Positions 47,044-61,301 of a stretch of DNA of 64,000 nucleotides are shown piece by piece. The stretch lies in the NCBI GenBank assembly GCA_902729315.2, contig LR746272.1, forward strand, positions 5,524,772-5,588,771, read 5' to 3'. Numbering within the stretch: the stretch's first letter is position 1; every line of letters starts with the position of its first letter. The notes under the pieces are model-generated. The model was given only the letters and a program-made list of their open reading frames with translations, had not been told where the DNA came from and did not search any database. The DNA is from Spirodela intermedia (Eukaryota; Streptophyta; Magnoliopsida; Alismatales; Araceae). Position numbers and translations under genes: made by a program.

Positions 47044-50013
47044 TCAGGGCGTCGGGATGTGGGTGCCGACGTAGTCGAAGCCGGTCACCAGGAACGCGGA
47101 GCCCTGGAGGAGGACGTACACAAAGTAGCCTTTCTTGGTGACGAAGACGTCGTAGAACCCGCAGCAGATGAGGACAACTCCCCAGCCGAGCTCCGCATGG
47201 TGGAACCTTTCCGACGGGAACCATAGAGAGAGAAAGAACATGAAGACAGAGAAAGAACAGATCCGCGTCAACAAACTACGAAGGCCGGGCTATCTGAAAG
47301 GCGTTACCTTTTCCAGAACCTGACCGTAGTTTTCTTGGAAGGCTGAGCGGCGATGGGCAATAGCGGCTCGTGGACGTCCTCGAGGCTCTGAGCCTTTTCG
47401 AGCCCTTCGGCCGCAGGTTTCGCCTTGAGGGTGGCCCCCAGCTTCTCGGTGACGACCCACTCGTTCACCCTGCCGGCCTCGAGCAGACCCATCATCGCCG
47501 CCTTGAGCCGGTGCAACGACATCGCGTTCTCGAAGAGGACCCAGAACACCGTCAGGTGAAGAGATCTGCCCCGGCAAGATCACAGGGGCTACCCAGATCA
47601 GAATTCCTCTGAAAGATCGATGCCTCAAAGAAATAAATAGGGAACGATGATCTCTGGCGAGGGCTCGTCTGTACCGTGGAGTCTCGATCGCTTTTAGGAT
47701 GGTTATGACCAGCGGCGCGTAGAACAGAGCCCACATCGGAATGTCAACCTCGGGGACGAAGGCCAAGATGGGGATCACGGTGCAGAAGAAGATGAAGGTC
47801 AGCGAGTGGGCCACGATCTTCCCGAGGAAGAAGAAGTAGTAGAGAAGGTAGAACTTCATCCAGATGGACACCGTCTGCGTGGGGACAAGGGGAGAGATCC
47901 AATGGTTCACCATCATCAATAACCATCAAGCCTGCAGGACTGAAGCGAAGAAGGACCCAAGGTGGAGAACGAACTAAAGTCAACGGGTGAGCTCACTTTA
48001 TTCGTGATGATCTCCAGGGCCATCTTCCTGAACAAATTCGCCGGCCCGCACGACCATCTGTGCTGCTGAAACCGGTAGGCCTTGAACGTACTCGGCAACT
48101 CGCTTTTAACCTGCCCCAGGAAGCAAGGTCAACCCTCAATCCATCTAATTATGCACTGCAAAAAACCGACCCAGAAAGTCAATCACGAAGGAAGTGAGGG
48201 AAACCTGCGCACCTTGATGTCGCCGACGTACACAAACTTCCATCCCCTGAGGCCCGCTCGGACAGCCAGATCCATGTCCTCCACCGTCGTCCGGTCGTTC
48301 CAACCGCCGGCGTCTTGGATGGCGGAGATCCTCCACACACCGGCCGTGCCTGCAGACGCCGAGCAATGAGAGCATCTGTGGGTGGCGTCTTTCTGTGGGT
48401 AATTTAATCGAACAGGCTGTGGGCAGCAGGAGGAGGAGGAGGAGGAAGTCGAGACTACCATTGTAGCCGAAGAAGGCGAAGGACGACGAACCGCCCTCCT
48501 GCTCCACCTTGAAGTGGTAGTTCAGAGACATCTCCTGCATTCTCGTCATCACGCACTCGGCGGCGTTCACTGCACGGAGGACGCCAAATTCATTAGCCAC
48601 GGAGGAGAACGGGGGTAGACCCAGCCCCTCTCGAGCCGGAAGGCCAGTCGGAGTCGAGAAGACGAGGCCATCGGAGAGACGACTCACCGAACTTCCATCG
48701 GGACTGGACGAGGGCCAGCCGGGGGTTGTGGACGAGGAAGGGGATGGTCCTCTGCAGGAAATGGGGCTCCGGCTGGAAGTCGGCGTCGAACATGGCGATG
48801 TACTCGCAATGCTCCACGTAGCTGTGCTTCATGCCCTCCTTGAGGGCGCCCGCCTTGTAGCCCTTCCTGTTGTCCCTCACCTCGTACTTGATGTTCATCC
48901 CCTTCGCCGCCCACAGGCGACACTCCGCCATCACCAGCTCCTGCAAGTGAGTTCAGCACTGCTCAGACGCCGGCGACGTTCGAGGCGACAAAGGTAGTCA
49001 AGTTGATGGTGAGTCAATGACAGGTGGCCGACTCTGACTGGACCAAGCGACATCTGCGGGGCCCGCCACGATTGTCTCAGCGTTTCTCGCCCATTAAAGA
49101 TTTGTCATCTTCTCCACAAGTGTGATGCAGAGTAAATCCGAGTAGAACCCACCACCACGTGGAGGGGGGAATGGATCGAAGGTGACCACCAACCAATCTC
49201 GACAAACGGCTGTGGGGAAGGGAGGGGGGAGAGGACAGAGAGCTCCGAAGCAGAGAGGTTGATGACCAACCTTGATGCCGAGATCTGTGGAGTCGTCGAG
49301 GACCTGGATGACGAATCTGTCCCGCGGCCATGACAGCCGGCACGCAGCTCCGATGGATAGCTTGTAAACCTGCGCCGTCGCCTCAGAGATCACCGATGGG
49401 CTCGCGAGTTCTGCCGAATGGGGAGGAGGAGAAGCGGGAAGAAGGAGAGGAGACTGCGAGCTCACCTCCTTCTCGTTGTACATGGGGATCTGGACGAGGA
49501 CCATCGGGAAGACGGAGCTCCCCGCCTCCTCGATCTCTTCGATGGGTTTCCAGTCGTACACCTTCTCGGGCCTGCGGCGGAAGACCTTCACGAAGAGGCT
49601 GATGCCGCCGACGAAGAGCTTTTCCGTGATCTGCATCACCAGCATCACCAGGCACACGGAGATCGTTACCCTCAGCACTGGAACCAGCGCATTCACTCTG
49701 GCCCAGCGGAGGGCAGATCCAATGCGCTGAAGCGCCGCCGTGTCGCCGCCCGAGAAGGAGAAGAAGCTGAGCGCCAGGCCGATCAGGTCGCCGGCGGAGC
49801 CGGGCGAGTCCTCTGCATGATGACGAGGAGTGTGAGCAGGGAGACAGAGAGAATTTGGTCAGGGAACAGTAATTGAGCAAGAAATGGGTTCAATCAGCGA
49901 CTACCATTAAAAGGAGCCCGAGCTGCTGCTATCTCAGCAGCAACCAGCACCAGGAGCAAGACCAGCGCCGTCCGCGCCTTCGGAGCAAAGCCCCCCGCCG
50001 CCGCCATCCCCAT
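47044..50013 (-). CDS. CSLA: Cellulose synthase-like A (glucomannan 4-beta-mannosyltransferase), copy 2
   Basis: Ten exons: 50013-49905, 49812-49466, 49369-49271, 48940-48688, 48569-48459, 48349-48213, 48110-47997, 47874-47675, 47565-47308 and 47206-47044, joining in frame to 596 residues. GT2 motifs are complete: [11 protein letters not shown] (175-185), [10 protein letters not shown] (D237, D239), [10 protein letters not shown] (E330, D331) and QQHRW (367-371). Membrane spans lie around 85-110 and in the last third; the protein ends VGTHIPTP. Exon 1 encodes a hydrophobic leader ([17 protein letters not shown]) that copy 1 lacks, perhaps an extra membrane span or signal peptide. The enzyme would make beta-mannan or glucomannan at the Golgi from GDP-mannose and GDP-glucose. 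The second in-frame ATG is two codons later. A long GA tract lies about 430 bp upstream. Confidence 0.93.
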
Positions 50014-50440
50014 CTCCTCTCCTCCCTCCCCGTTCTCTCGTCACGGTCCGGAGGAGCGCTGACGGGGGGGACCAACTTTCCGCGGGCGCTGACAGACCTT
50101 TTTTACACGGCGAACGCTGCCTAGTTGTCATCTGCGGGAGGGAGCAGATCACACAGCTGCTCTACATGGGCGCTGGATCCGAGCGATCAACGAACAGTAA
50201 GGAGTGGGGAGTGGCGCTCGCCCGATTGGTGGGAACGAGATCCAGGGCGCCGCCAAAGCGGCCAGCGCAACTCTGAGCCATCAAATCTTCCGGGGCAAGC
50301 CCACCTCCAACCAAGGGAGAGAAACAATGTCCACACATGCCTTCTCTCGCTTTACTCTTCCATTGAGCACCTCTCTTCTTTACTGGTGGTAGTAAACATG
50401 TGGCCCATGGGGAAGGCTTAGCAGAAGCAAAGATATACCG

Positions 50441-50600
<160 letters not shown>

Positions 50601-52650
50601 CTCTGGGCTCGTTGAGGATCGTACCCATTTCCTGGATCAAGGCCGAACGTTTGTTGAAGATAGGTAGGCCGGTCTATAATGCCATCGAATGTGACCGTCC
50701 TCGGGCAGGGACGATGTTCTACGGCACGGGCCAGCGGTTGAGCTGCCACTAATGACTACTAAGATCTCGAGAGGGGCGATCAACAAGGCCTCGGCGGCTG
50801 ACGATGGCCTGCGTCTGTGTTGACCGATGTGATGGAAGAATTTTGGTGAAATCCGTAGGCATCTACCTGGAGTGGGAGAGTTATGGGCATCTATGAAGTC
50901 AATGAGCCCGCAGAAATTGTTGAGCTGGATTTTTCACGTGGGTTTTGTAGTGCGCCGACCCAGAAGGCCGCTCTTACCCTCGGTCAGTCTCTCTCCCCCC
51001 GTTCTCTTTACAATTTTGCCTCCGCACGCGGTAGAAGTCTATTCCCGTTGACTCTCCCCGGGTGGGGTGTTTCGAGGGCACAAAAGAATGAATTCTTCCA
51101 GTCTCTGCAGCACGTGCGCCCACTCCGCGGCTGTCGGTGGAAACATTTCTCAAGCTGTCACCGCGGCGGCTAGCGGGGGAGAAGAGGTCCACGTTGCGCA
51201 TGGGTGAAAGCTCCTTGTCCACTTGACGAACAGACGGCTGCGGCAAGGGCGCAGACGCTCTCCCTTCTCCTTCAGAGATGATGAACACGAGGACCTCACG
51301 TCCTCTCGTGCCCTCCCTGCGCGACCTGAACATTTAATTGGCTCAGTTCTCCCTACCTGGGGGACTCGGAGACGTCTTCTGGGCTTCAATCTGTGTGATC
51401 CCACTCGTTTCCGCAATGACGATCTCCCGCTTATAGTCTCGACTGGGATGAGTTATCGCCGAGGTGACCTCCTCCATGGTGGCGAATAGGTAGAGTGTGG
51501 TGATGCTCCGCCGACCAGTTGACCGATCTATCCATCTTCTTATTCAGTCGTCTCCAGCGCACGAGATCTACTCACCATGCTTCCGTGGCCGGAGAAAGAT
51601 TCCTCTCTCCGATGGAGAAGGAATAAGCGAACAAACCAGCCTGCAGGTCTCTTTGATTCCCATCATGACATCTTTAAGGTGGACCCAAGATCTGGACTTG
51701 GACCCGTTCACTCCACGGAGCACGAGCTCTTCTTAATCAACGGCAGGACATCCCCCCCCGCCTTCCCTCTCAGTACCTCCCTGGTTCGCTGTCCCCTGCC
51801 ATTTGCTCAACGAACCCCCCCGGTCACAGCCCCGGCCATCTCGTGGGAACTCCGCCATCTCCGGCCCCGCAACGTGTGACCATTTTTTAGTCACCACCGG
51901 TCCATGGGAGAAGCCCTTGGCCGCTATGCGACGGAGCTGATCAAGAACAAAATGGCGAAGGATGTAGACAGAAACGTGGGATGGCGGCGTGGTCTGGTAC
52001 AATTATTGGTCACGGGTGGGGGAGACGGCGACGAAGCTCCCATCTTAGCCGCACTCTCCTTGCTGTCTCCTCCGTCGAGCACCCTTTCTTCGTCGCTAAA
52101 ATGTCAACCTGACATTAAACCCAAACCCTCCTAAGAAAGAGTTCCACAAGCTAATTAATGAAAATCTCCCTGGAACTATATGGAAGGCTCCAAGGAATCC
52201 GGTCGTGGACACCTCCACGAGCGAGGCGAATCGATTCGAGACCAGGCCCAAGGGTGGGTGTGTCTATCTCCGCCCGCTATCTCCACACGGGTCGTCCTCT
52301 TCCTCTGCGAGGTCCCGTCAGCTCTGCTCACTGATAAAATAATTAAGTACAAGCTTTAGATACGCCGGACGTCGTCCCCATGGAAATCAACAAATTATAA
52401 TTCGACGGGTGGTGGCGGCACTCGGGGATAGTAGATGGAGACAACGCGGAGGCATTGCCCGAGAGGCTGGAAGGCTAGTCACTTTCTGCATGTCGAGGAA
52501 TCTCTGAAGCACCGTCACCGGGCGAGTCTTGGATCCTTCCACCCTCGGACTCAACTGGGAGCATGTGACGGGGAGATGAGGAGGATGGCAGGGGAGAAGA
52601 GGCCATAGAGAGGAAGGACCCACCCACCTCTTGGGCCCAATCCGTGTGAC

Positions 52651-52683
52651 TGTGTCCGCCTGTGTCCGCCTGTGTCCGCCTGT
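52651..52683. repeat. 10-bp tandem repeat
   Basis: The unit TGTGTCCGCC is present about three times in a row. Confidence 0.9.
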
Positions 52684-52968
52684 ACCATATGGAATCTAAT
52701 CGGACCATGTACCAGGGTCATCATGTTTACATAATTCCCATCTCTCTCGAGATCAACGAGAGATTGAACCGGTTCTTTGCTAGAACGCCGAGGCGGTCTG
52801 CTCCACCCCAAAAGCACAGAAGCCATACCGGCACAGGGTGCTTCTACTGAACATGAATCGAGACCATTCTGAATCAAAAGGCACAATCATGTCCTCTCTC
52901 TCTCTCTCTCTCTCGCTAGACGGAAAGGAAGAGGCTGGGTGGGGTCGTCGGAGCTTTTCGCTTTTCAG

Positions 52969-54129
52969 TCACCACTGGAACTTGGCAGCGACAAGGACTT
53001 GCTCGTAGAGTTGGGCGGCATGATCCCAGCTGAGGTCCTGCGTCATCCCGCGCCTCTGCAGCCCCTCCCAGCTCTTCTTGTAGTTCCAGAAAGTGTTGAA
53101 GCAGTTGCCCAAGGCGTGTATCAGCTTCCCAGGTTCCGCTCGGTCGAAGGTCCACCCGAGCCCGGTCTCCTCGAAGGGGTTGAAAGGCAGCACCGTGTCC
53201 CTCAGCCCGCCGACCGCGTGCACCACTGGCACAGTCCCGTACACCATGGCATAGAGCTGGTTCAGCCCACACGGCTCAAACCTCGACGGCATCAGCAGGA
53301 TGTCGGCGCCGGCCGTGATCCGATGCGCCATCTTCACTGAGAACCCGACCCAACTCCGGACCTTGTCGCCGTACTGGCCCTGGAACCCCCGCACCATGTC
53401 TTCCAGGTCCGACCTCCCCGTGCCCAGCATCACCAGCTGCATGTCCTGGCTGGCCATCCAGGGGATGGCCTCCGCGATGATGTCCACTCCCTTCTGGTGG
53501 TCCAGCCGCCCGATGAAACCAACGAGGGGCACCTCCGGCCGGACGGGCAGCCCCAGCTCCCGCTGCAGCCCCGCCTTGCACTGCGCCTTCCCCTCCTGGA
53601 CCGTCTCCACTGTGTAGTTGGTGTAGCCGTCGGACTGGAGGTGCACGTCCACCGCCGGGTGCCAGTCCTCGGTGTCGATCCCGTTCACGATGCCCCGGAA
53701 CTTCCAGTCGTTCTCGCCGATGATCTCGTGGAGGCCCCAGCCGCCCTCCGAGGTCTTCAGCTCCCACGCGTACCCGTGGCTCACGGTGACCACCTGATCC
53801 GCCGCCTTCAAGCCGGCCGCGAAGATGTTGAAGTGCTCGCCTCCCACTGGGTCGTACAGCTTGAAAAGATCTATGTAATGGCCGGGGAGATCTACAACAC
53901 CGAAGTCCTCCAGCGGGCCGCGCCCCTGCATTTTTTCAGATCGGCCGCACATCAGAAGATGCATCAGTTCCAGAGATCAACAGTGAGCTATCTACAGTTC
54001 TAGCTGATGGGGGAACCACCATTAACGAATCTTCACCGCGCCCATCAGTCATTCGAGGGTTCAGTGTTCTCCGATATATGAGGGCTTATCAGTAATCCCC
54101 CCCATATCCATGGGTTTATCATAACACGG

Positions 54130-54163
<34 letters not shown>

Positions 54164-57100
54164 TTTGTTCGCTCCAACAAAATAAACAAACGAAAAAGCT
54201 TTTAAAAACGGACCTGATGAGCGATGTTGTGTACGACGAGAACGGACCGGGTGTATTTCATCATACCATTGTCACGATAGTAAGCCTTCAGATAAACAGG
54301 CAGCAACGCAGTATGCCAGTCATTAGCAATGAAGACCAGATTTCCATCACCATAGCAGACTCCGCCACATGGAACGTGCCAAGGAACCTGCGCAGATAAA
54401 TCCCACTAAATTGCAATAAATCCCAACTTGCAGTAAAATGTGGCACCACCTTTGTGAACCATGGTATGATGAATATGGCCCTAAAGATCTGTCAAAGACA
54501 GATATTTTAAAAAGAATGAAAAGGCCTTGCTGTCTAAACTGGGATGGATGTACGATTGAGAGCATAGAACTGTGGAACGTCTACGGCTTCAGACAATATG
54601 ATATATATAGCTAATTGAGCTTTAAACATGATAGAGAGACTCAATAGCACATCCTGTGCTGTGATCGTTGAACTCTTTCATTGTCTACTAAAGCACACCC
54701 TTTTGATGGAGGACAAAGCAGGGGAAAAATAGAAAAAAAAAACAAAAAGGATTAAGCACCTCGACAGCTGCCTTGCTCAAGAGAACCATTCGTTTCAATA
54801 TGTCCTGCACCCAAAGCAAAAATACAAGAGGAATTGACAAGTGGGAAAGAAAAAAAAAGAAAGAAAAAGGGAGGGGGGGGGGAAGGGAGGGGCAAAAGAA
54901 GCGAGTTCAATGAGACATTAAAGGAGAAGCTTACCACACGGTTCCCCTCATATATGGCATTCTCACGGTGGCGAAAAACCGGACTATCCATGAAAACGAA
55001 ATCCACGCCATCAATGAAGGCGTGATGAAACGTTACCTCCATGTCCTATTTAATGAATGAAATAAGGGGTGGGTTAAATAGATAGTACGACATTGAAAGT
55101 GCACTACTCAATGTGACACTTTACCTGGCCGTCCACCTTATAATACTTACGAACACCTATATCTTGAGGTTCAGAGTAGTTTCCATACCGGGGTACCACA
55201 ACCTTTCAAAGGAAGAAGAAGACAAGGAAAAAAAAAAGGGTTAATGTGACCTTTCGGTTACCTAAAGTAGCTCAGATAAATTCCAACTTGAAATTGACCA
55301 AATCTTCATAAACTTGATAAAATCATAGACAGTATCTAGACAGACCATAAAAATTATAACCGCTTAGCCATATGAAACAAATAAAAGGAAAGATGTGGGT
55401 ACCATAACTCTGTGGCCACGCCTCGCCAAAGCCTTTGGTAAGGCCCCCGCAACATCTCCAAGCCCACCTGGAAGGAGTCAATGTCACCATAGATAAGGGA
55501 TAGATTCAGAAAAAAAATGACCATGGATCTGCAAAACGATAAGAAATCAGACATCGACTAAAAACATTCTGCAGTTTTGATAAGAAAGTGATTACCAGTT
55601 TTGGACCAAGGAGCACATTCTGCAGCTACCAAGATGATGTTCATAACATTTTCCCCAGCCAAGGGGGGGGGCTTCAGATTTTCTTCCTCAGGAGCCACAT
55701 CCACTTCATCATCCTCACTGGCTTTGTTTTTTTCTTGGGACTCCTCGAGTTGATCATCTATAGTAGAAGAATTCAAAACGGTCGTATTTGAAGATGGCGT
55801 TGCCTCAGATTTAGAAACCTCCAAACTGGCTTCTCTGATCAGCCCAAGAGATTCTGCAATCGAGGTTTCTTCACCAACCGAGATTTCTACTTGGCCATTC
55901 TGATTCGAGTAAGAAAGATTTATATCACTCTTATTGGGTCTCCCACTAGTTGAAGATGAATATGAATCTTGGGAAGAGCCATCACTTTCACTATAGGCCA
56001 CAGTACTTCTTCCTGTGTTGCTAGTGCCTTCTTTTGTTGAAGAGACAACTTTTCTCTTCTCGACAATCTGGAGAAAACAAAGGTCATTTTATAACTCAGA
56101 CAAATTAAAAAGATTCAGTAGAACATCAAAATCAATAAATCAGACTTTCTTATAAGTAGCTAAGTATCAGATTTAATTAACACTTAGCTAGACAAGTATA
56201 AAAATTTTAATTAAATTCTGGATAAAATAAATCAGCAGTCCTGAGTGTCTCAATGAAAAGATGATGAAACATCTGTTCCAAACAAGTTCTCGATAAATAC
56301 TTTTATCCGTTTTTCAAGTTAGGTAGATGAAATCAATTGGCTGGGCGATCTAAATGAAATTGAAGAATTCTAGGGTATTTTACGTTTCTATGGTCCAAGG
56401 TAAAGGTAAATTAGCTTTTATGATCATAATACATATTTTTCTCATCATTGAAACTTTGAGAGAAAGGAGAAATCTATTCATATCATGAAAATTGCAGTTC
56501 AAATTCGCTGAGTGAAATGTACACTACTTTAGAAGCTAAGGATGCTGACGACCAACACCTTGTAAGGGCATCCATTCATTCAGAACAATTATCTTATGGA
56601 TAAATACGCAAATAACCATGTATCACCTTGAGACTCAATAAAAATAAAACGTTAATGGCACGTTTTGATAACTTTTCTAGTGAATCATAAAAGGGGAATC
56701 GAAACACAGCTGCATAGAAGAACATGCACATATCACCTGATCTAGAATCCTTAGTCGACACAGAATTATAGCACACATAAATATAGAGACTTGATTCATA
56801 CGGGAAGTTAATAGTATGCTCAGATAAGTTTTATAAGGAACCATATAAATATCGACCCTCAATTATAACAAATCCATTATACAGCACAACAAATGTGTCC
56901 CCTATAGAAACAGAGCCGCACCCAAGCACGTGCACATACCAGCAGATCTAGAATCCTCGGTTAGTGTAAAATTACAGAAATTGGGAATGCAAGTCTGCTA
57001 TTACACTCTCTAATCTCATCACAACATGATGCCAAAATCAGGATTAAGGCAGTGATCTTGCTGGTCATTTCCATTTCGGATTATCATTCCTTAAAAGATT

Positions 57101-58436
57101 ATTTGTCCAAAAGCATAATTATAGGTAGTATTCTAAAGATTCCATTAAATATAAATATTTATATATATTTCAGTCAGAAGGTACATGTCCTTCTCCATCA
57201 ACCTGAGGTTACCTTAATGGATTCATCAACTATCCAATTGAAAGGTACCAGTATATGGTATTAAAAGGTTGGGAAAGTGATGATAAACACTAGAAAAAAG
57301 TTCTTGAAATTAAATAGGAAAGCTCGAACGTATTGTTGCCATGTCAGGCTTGGAATTCTTTTTGAGAGAGTAAAAATTAATTATGAAGCATCATACAAAC
57401 GTAGTATCAAACCTTGGGAAGGACTAACAAGCTCAAAAGAATGTTTAATAAACCTAAGTCAAAAGAGAATCTCTACAACCTTCTATAATCTTATTGCCGA
57501 CATGAAGATGCTTTGGATGGTACGGGAACCTTTCTACAGCTGCCAGAACGCAAATATAATTATAAATTCCATGCTTCTTGATCATACCGTTACAACAATC
57601 ATAAAACTTCTAAGCTTACCCTGGATTGATAGATGAAGAAGAAGAAATGGGCCCAAATTCAAATATCATTCCTACTGAGTTAGTTGAATAGATCACAGGA
57701 TAATCAGGCATGAGAAATCGAATATTATAGTTTCAAATGTGCCCGAATGACTAATTCATTTCCTCCAACAGCAGGATGTGATGTGCTAGTAACGCAGTTA
57801 ATAATAGTTTATGTGGCCACCGATCTCCCTGGTAGACTCAAATTTTCAAGGAGAAATGGCTCTCCTATTAGAAATCGTTCAGGAACTGGTATTAAGGGGA
57901 CAAGAAGGCAATTCCTCATATGACAGTTTCTCTGCTGGAGGCAGCAGCCTAAGGAATTAAGCTTATTCTGGAATGAATATCCAAAAGGGCCACAAAAATC
58001 CTTCAAAAAAACAGGGCAAGAGGAAAGGACGGCAAGCAACCTGTTCAAGCAGGCTCTTCTGCGCGGCAAGAGCCTTCTTGCTCTTCTCAATGGTCGCCTT
58101 AAGCACCTCGTCACCGCCAAAATCTACATCGCTCACACCGCCATCGCCAGAATCCTCTCCCTCAGCAGAACCTTTCCCGCCGAGCGCCGACCGACGCACA
58201 TCTATCCCCCGCCCGCTCCGTGTAAAACCCAACTGGCCTTGTCCGGTGCCGCCCACTCTCAGAGACGGTAATGTACCAATGTGAAGGTTCAGATGAAGAG
58301 TATTGGACCTGCAACGGGTGATCGTATGGAAGCCGGCGGATCGCAGCTGCCCGTGGCTTCTGTGAACGCAGGAACACTTGTCGTTCGACGGCTCGAGGAA
58401 GCAAGAAAGAGGCCCAGCTCTCCCCAAAGAAGCCAT
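52969..58436 (-). CDS. SS2: Soluble starch synthase II, eight exons
   Basis: Exons 58436-58041, 56067-55596, 55467-55403, 55202-55125, 55045-54935, 54804-54760, 54387-54214 and 53925-52969 join in frame to 765 residues, a normal SSII length. SSII (GT5) transfers glucose from ADP-glucose to short amylopectin chains in plastids. The first 60 residues or so are Ser/Arg-rich, like a plastid transit peptide. A low-complexity acidic region follows (about 60-275). The catalytic part begins with [20 protein letters not shown], where K288-T-G-G-L is the ADP-glucose binding motif. Later come [89 protein letters not shown], and [12 protein letters not shown] (the second GGL motif). It ends [13 protein letters not shown]. 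Intron 1 is about 2 kb. All motifs are intact. A degenerate copy of exon 2 lies at 45477-46054. Confidence 0.95.
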
Positions 58437-58767
58437 TCCTGCGCTTCCCTCTTGATCCTCGCCTTCACCCGGTCGCCGGCGGGGTCGAATCAGAAGGGCT
58501 TCGCGCCTCAGGGTGGTTCGTCGTTGAGGTGGAATCCCGAGGAGGAGATCTGCTGAGAGGGGGAGACGAGAAGAATGAGCAACGAACGACCCGCGTTTTC
58601 TTGTCCACTGGCTGGCCTGAAGCGAACGGGGCCCCACAAGGAGCTATGAGCGAAAGGGAGAGTGGAGTTTGAGGCGGAGATTAACCAGCGGCTGAGGCCA
58701 CGGACTTTTCAAAGGATTCTCAGGATGACGATGATCATCATCAGAACGAGATGATGCCCTGAGACAA

Positions 58768-58888
58768 GAGAGAGACAGAGAGAGACAGAGAGAAAGAGAG
58801 AGCGAGAAAGATAGATAGAGAGAGACAGAGAGCGAGAAAGATAGAAACGGAGAGTATGTGTGTATGTGCGAGAGAGAGAGAGAGAGAG
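58768..58888. repeat. GA-rich tract upstream of starch synthase II
   Basis: Interrupted GA/GACA runs of about 120 bp, 330-450 bp before the starch synthase start codon. Confidence 0.88.
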
Positions 58889-59575
58889 CAAATGAGAAGA
58901 TAATCCCTGAAAAGGACGCCGGAGACAAACGTGGTAATTAGAAGAATCAAAGAGATGGGGCACTGGAATCTCTCACTGCTGGAAGAGAGATTTGACGAAG
59001 TAGAGTGAGAGAGAGAGAGAAGAGGTGTGGCCATCGGATGGCGGTGGTGGGGCAGCCGAGGACCACCACCGCTCTCCGATGGAAAACTACAACGACGACG
59101 GCCATCACCCTGTCCTCGCCGGCTTCCGGCCGGGTGTCACGATCGACCATTTGTCGCATGGATCCAAATCGAAGGCGTGCCGCCAAATCTGAGGGCCACA
59201 ACATGGACGCCTGAGATTTCTCTCCGCCCATTTCTCCCCCTTTCCATTGGCCACTACTACACACTGCGTCCTCTCCTCCCGAAGCAGAGAAGAGAGACTG
59301 GGGACTGCAAGCGGGCCACCACCATTGCCAGCCCCACATCCCTTCCCCGGCCCCCCTCCCCGACGGACGGATGAGAAGCGGGGGGGCTCTCCGCCATGGA
59401 AGCTCCACGTGTTTCAGAGCTTCAGATCTCCCCACCGGCATTTCTTGACGTTGATCGTGTCTGTGTTCTTGGGCCAGGTGGCCAACACACTCCGCGGGGC
59501 TGGCCCATTTAAACTGACTGGCCCGAGAAGAAGATCCAGCCACCCCCCCCTCTTCTCTCCACTGCTCAATTTTTT

Positions 59576-59691
59576 CATATAATATAATATAATATAATAT
59601 GATAGTATATTAGATGCCGGGGAAAAGGGGGGAGTACCAATAATGCTCCAAATTTTCACATAATATAATATAAATATAATATAATATAATT
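59576..59691. repeat. Two short (TATAA)n pentanucleotide runs
   Basis: Runs of TATAA units at 59576-59610 and 59660-59691, separated by about 50 bp of unique sequence. Confidence 0.85.
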
Positions 59692-60032
59692 GGATCGTTA
59701 GGATAGTATTCGGTGACCAAGGTGGAATCATGTAATCATGTAATAGGAAATGAGCACTTACTATTCTTAAAACTCGCTTATTATTCGATTTATATATATA
59801 TATATATATAAAAGAAGGAATCTTCACTCTCCCCCTCCATAGAAAGAACGAAAGAACGAGAAAAAAGCCTGTAAAAATCAGCTTAAATAGCAAGAGCTCA
59901 CCATGATTGCCTATCGAGAGAAGCAGATCCGGGCTGAGGCCCACTGAAAACGTCCGCAAACCACGGAGCTTGCCATGGCGGGTGTGCACACGTGGACAAG
60001 GGGAGGATGACGTGTACACACCATCGCCATGG

Positions 60033-61266
60033 CTAGGAGAAGGGGAAGGGGAGGAATTCCCCGCGGGCCCGGAGGACGTTCCCCCTCCCGATCTCCACCT
60101 GTGCGAGCTTCTGCCGGCACCATTCGAGCTGCTGGGTTGAGATGACCGACATCCGCAGGACCCTCGCCACGAGCTTGATGTCGATAGTGGCGAAGAGCGT
60201 CTCCATCCTCTCCGAATCGAGCTGGCGGGCCGCTGACCTGCTCCCTTGCAGCTTCTTCAGCTGCTTCTCCTTCTGCACGCATCACAGTGTTGACTATGTC
60301 AGACTTTCCCCACCCCCCCTCCAGAGTTTATCTGATCATGGATTGAGCGCGTTGACATCATTTTCCTGGAGTTCCCGAGGAGAAGGAAGAAAGGAGCTTC
60401 ATCGGACGGGGATTATTGTATGACCAGCCCGGTTTTAAGGATAATTTCGTCCCATTTTCCATGTTTGTGGGCATTTCAGCTGTGCAGTTTTCCTACATAT
60501 AAATGCTGAAAGAGAAAGAGAGGGAGAGAGAGAGAGAGAGAGATGGTAAGGGACATGGTGCTCTAGAGGGTGGTGGGGGTAGAGAGAGAAAGAATAGAGG
60601 GACTTTAAAAAGATCTAATTACACTCCCTCTCTCTCTCTCTCTCTCTACTACATTGACCGTGTTTTCAGCCGAATTTCAAACGAGAGAGAGAGAGAGATG
60701 GTAAGGGACTTGAGTGCTATAGAGGGTGGTGGGGATTGACCGAGTTTTTAGTCGAATTTTAAGAGAGAGTGAGAGAAGGGAAATGGTTGTATATTTTGTA
60801 TCATCTTGACGGGGGTCATACTCGACGATAAAATCCTCTCAGCAAAAAAAATTCTCGGCCAAATCAGATGAATGAGGAAGAATAGAGCCGACGACATGAC
60901 ATGACGAGGTAAAACAGAAGGTTACTGACCTTGCGGAGCACCTTCTTGAGATCATCCAGCAGATTCAGATCCCTGGGATCCTCCGCCTGCGGGTCAACCC
61001 ACAGCAGCTTCTTCAGTATCCCGCCGGCCCGGTGGTCGTCTCTCCGCAGGAAAGACCAGAAGACTTGGACGGCCTTCTCAACGGCGGCGACAACCTGGCG
61101 GGCCGCCGGCGTCCCGTCTGGCCTCCGCTCATCGCCTACGTACCCGCCAAGTCAAACCCATCACTCCGTAAAATCCAGCAAAAGTTAAATCCGACGTGTC
61201 TGTGACATGCTGACAGGTGTGCGACGTGTGTACGTAATACTCTACGGCCCAAGCAGCGGCACCCCA

Positions 61267-61301
<35 letters not shown>

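Larger units (their letters stand above)
58437..60032. other. Intergenic between starch synthase promoter and DUF1666 3' end
   Basis: No gene recognised. It contains GA-rich tracts at 58768-58888 and 59006-59020, an (AATAT)n-like AT repeat at 59576-59610 and 59660-59691, and a TA run at 59792-59812. Confidence 0.6.
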
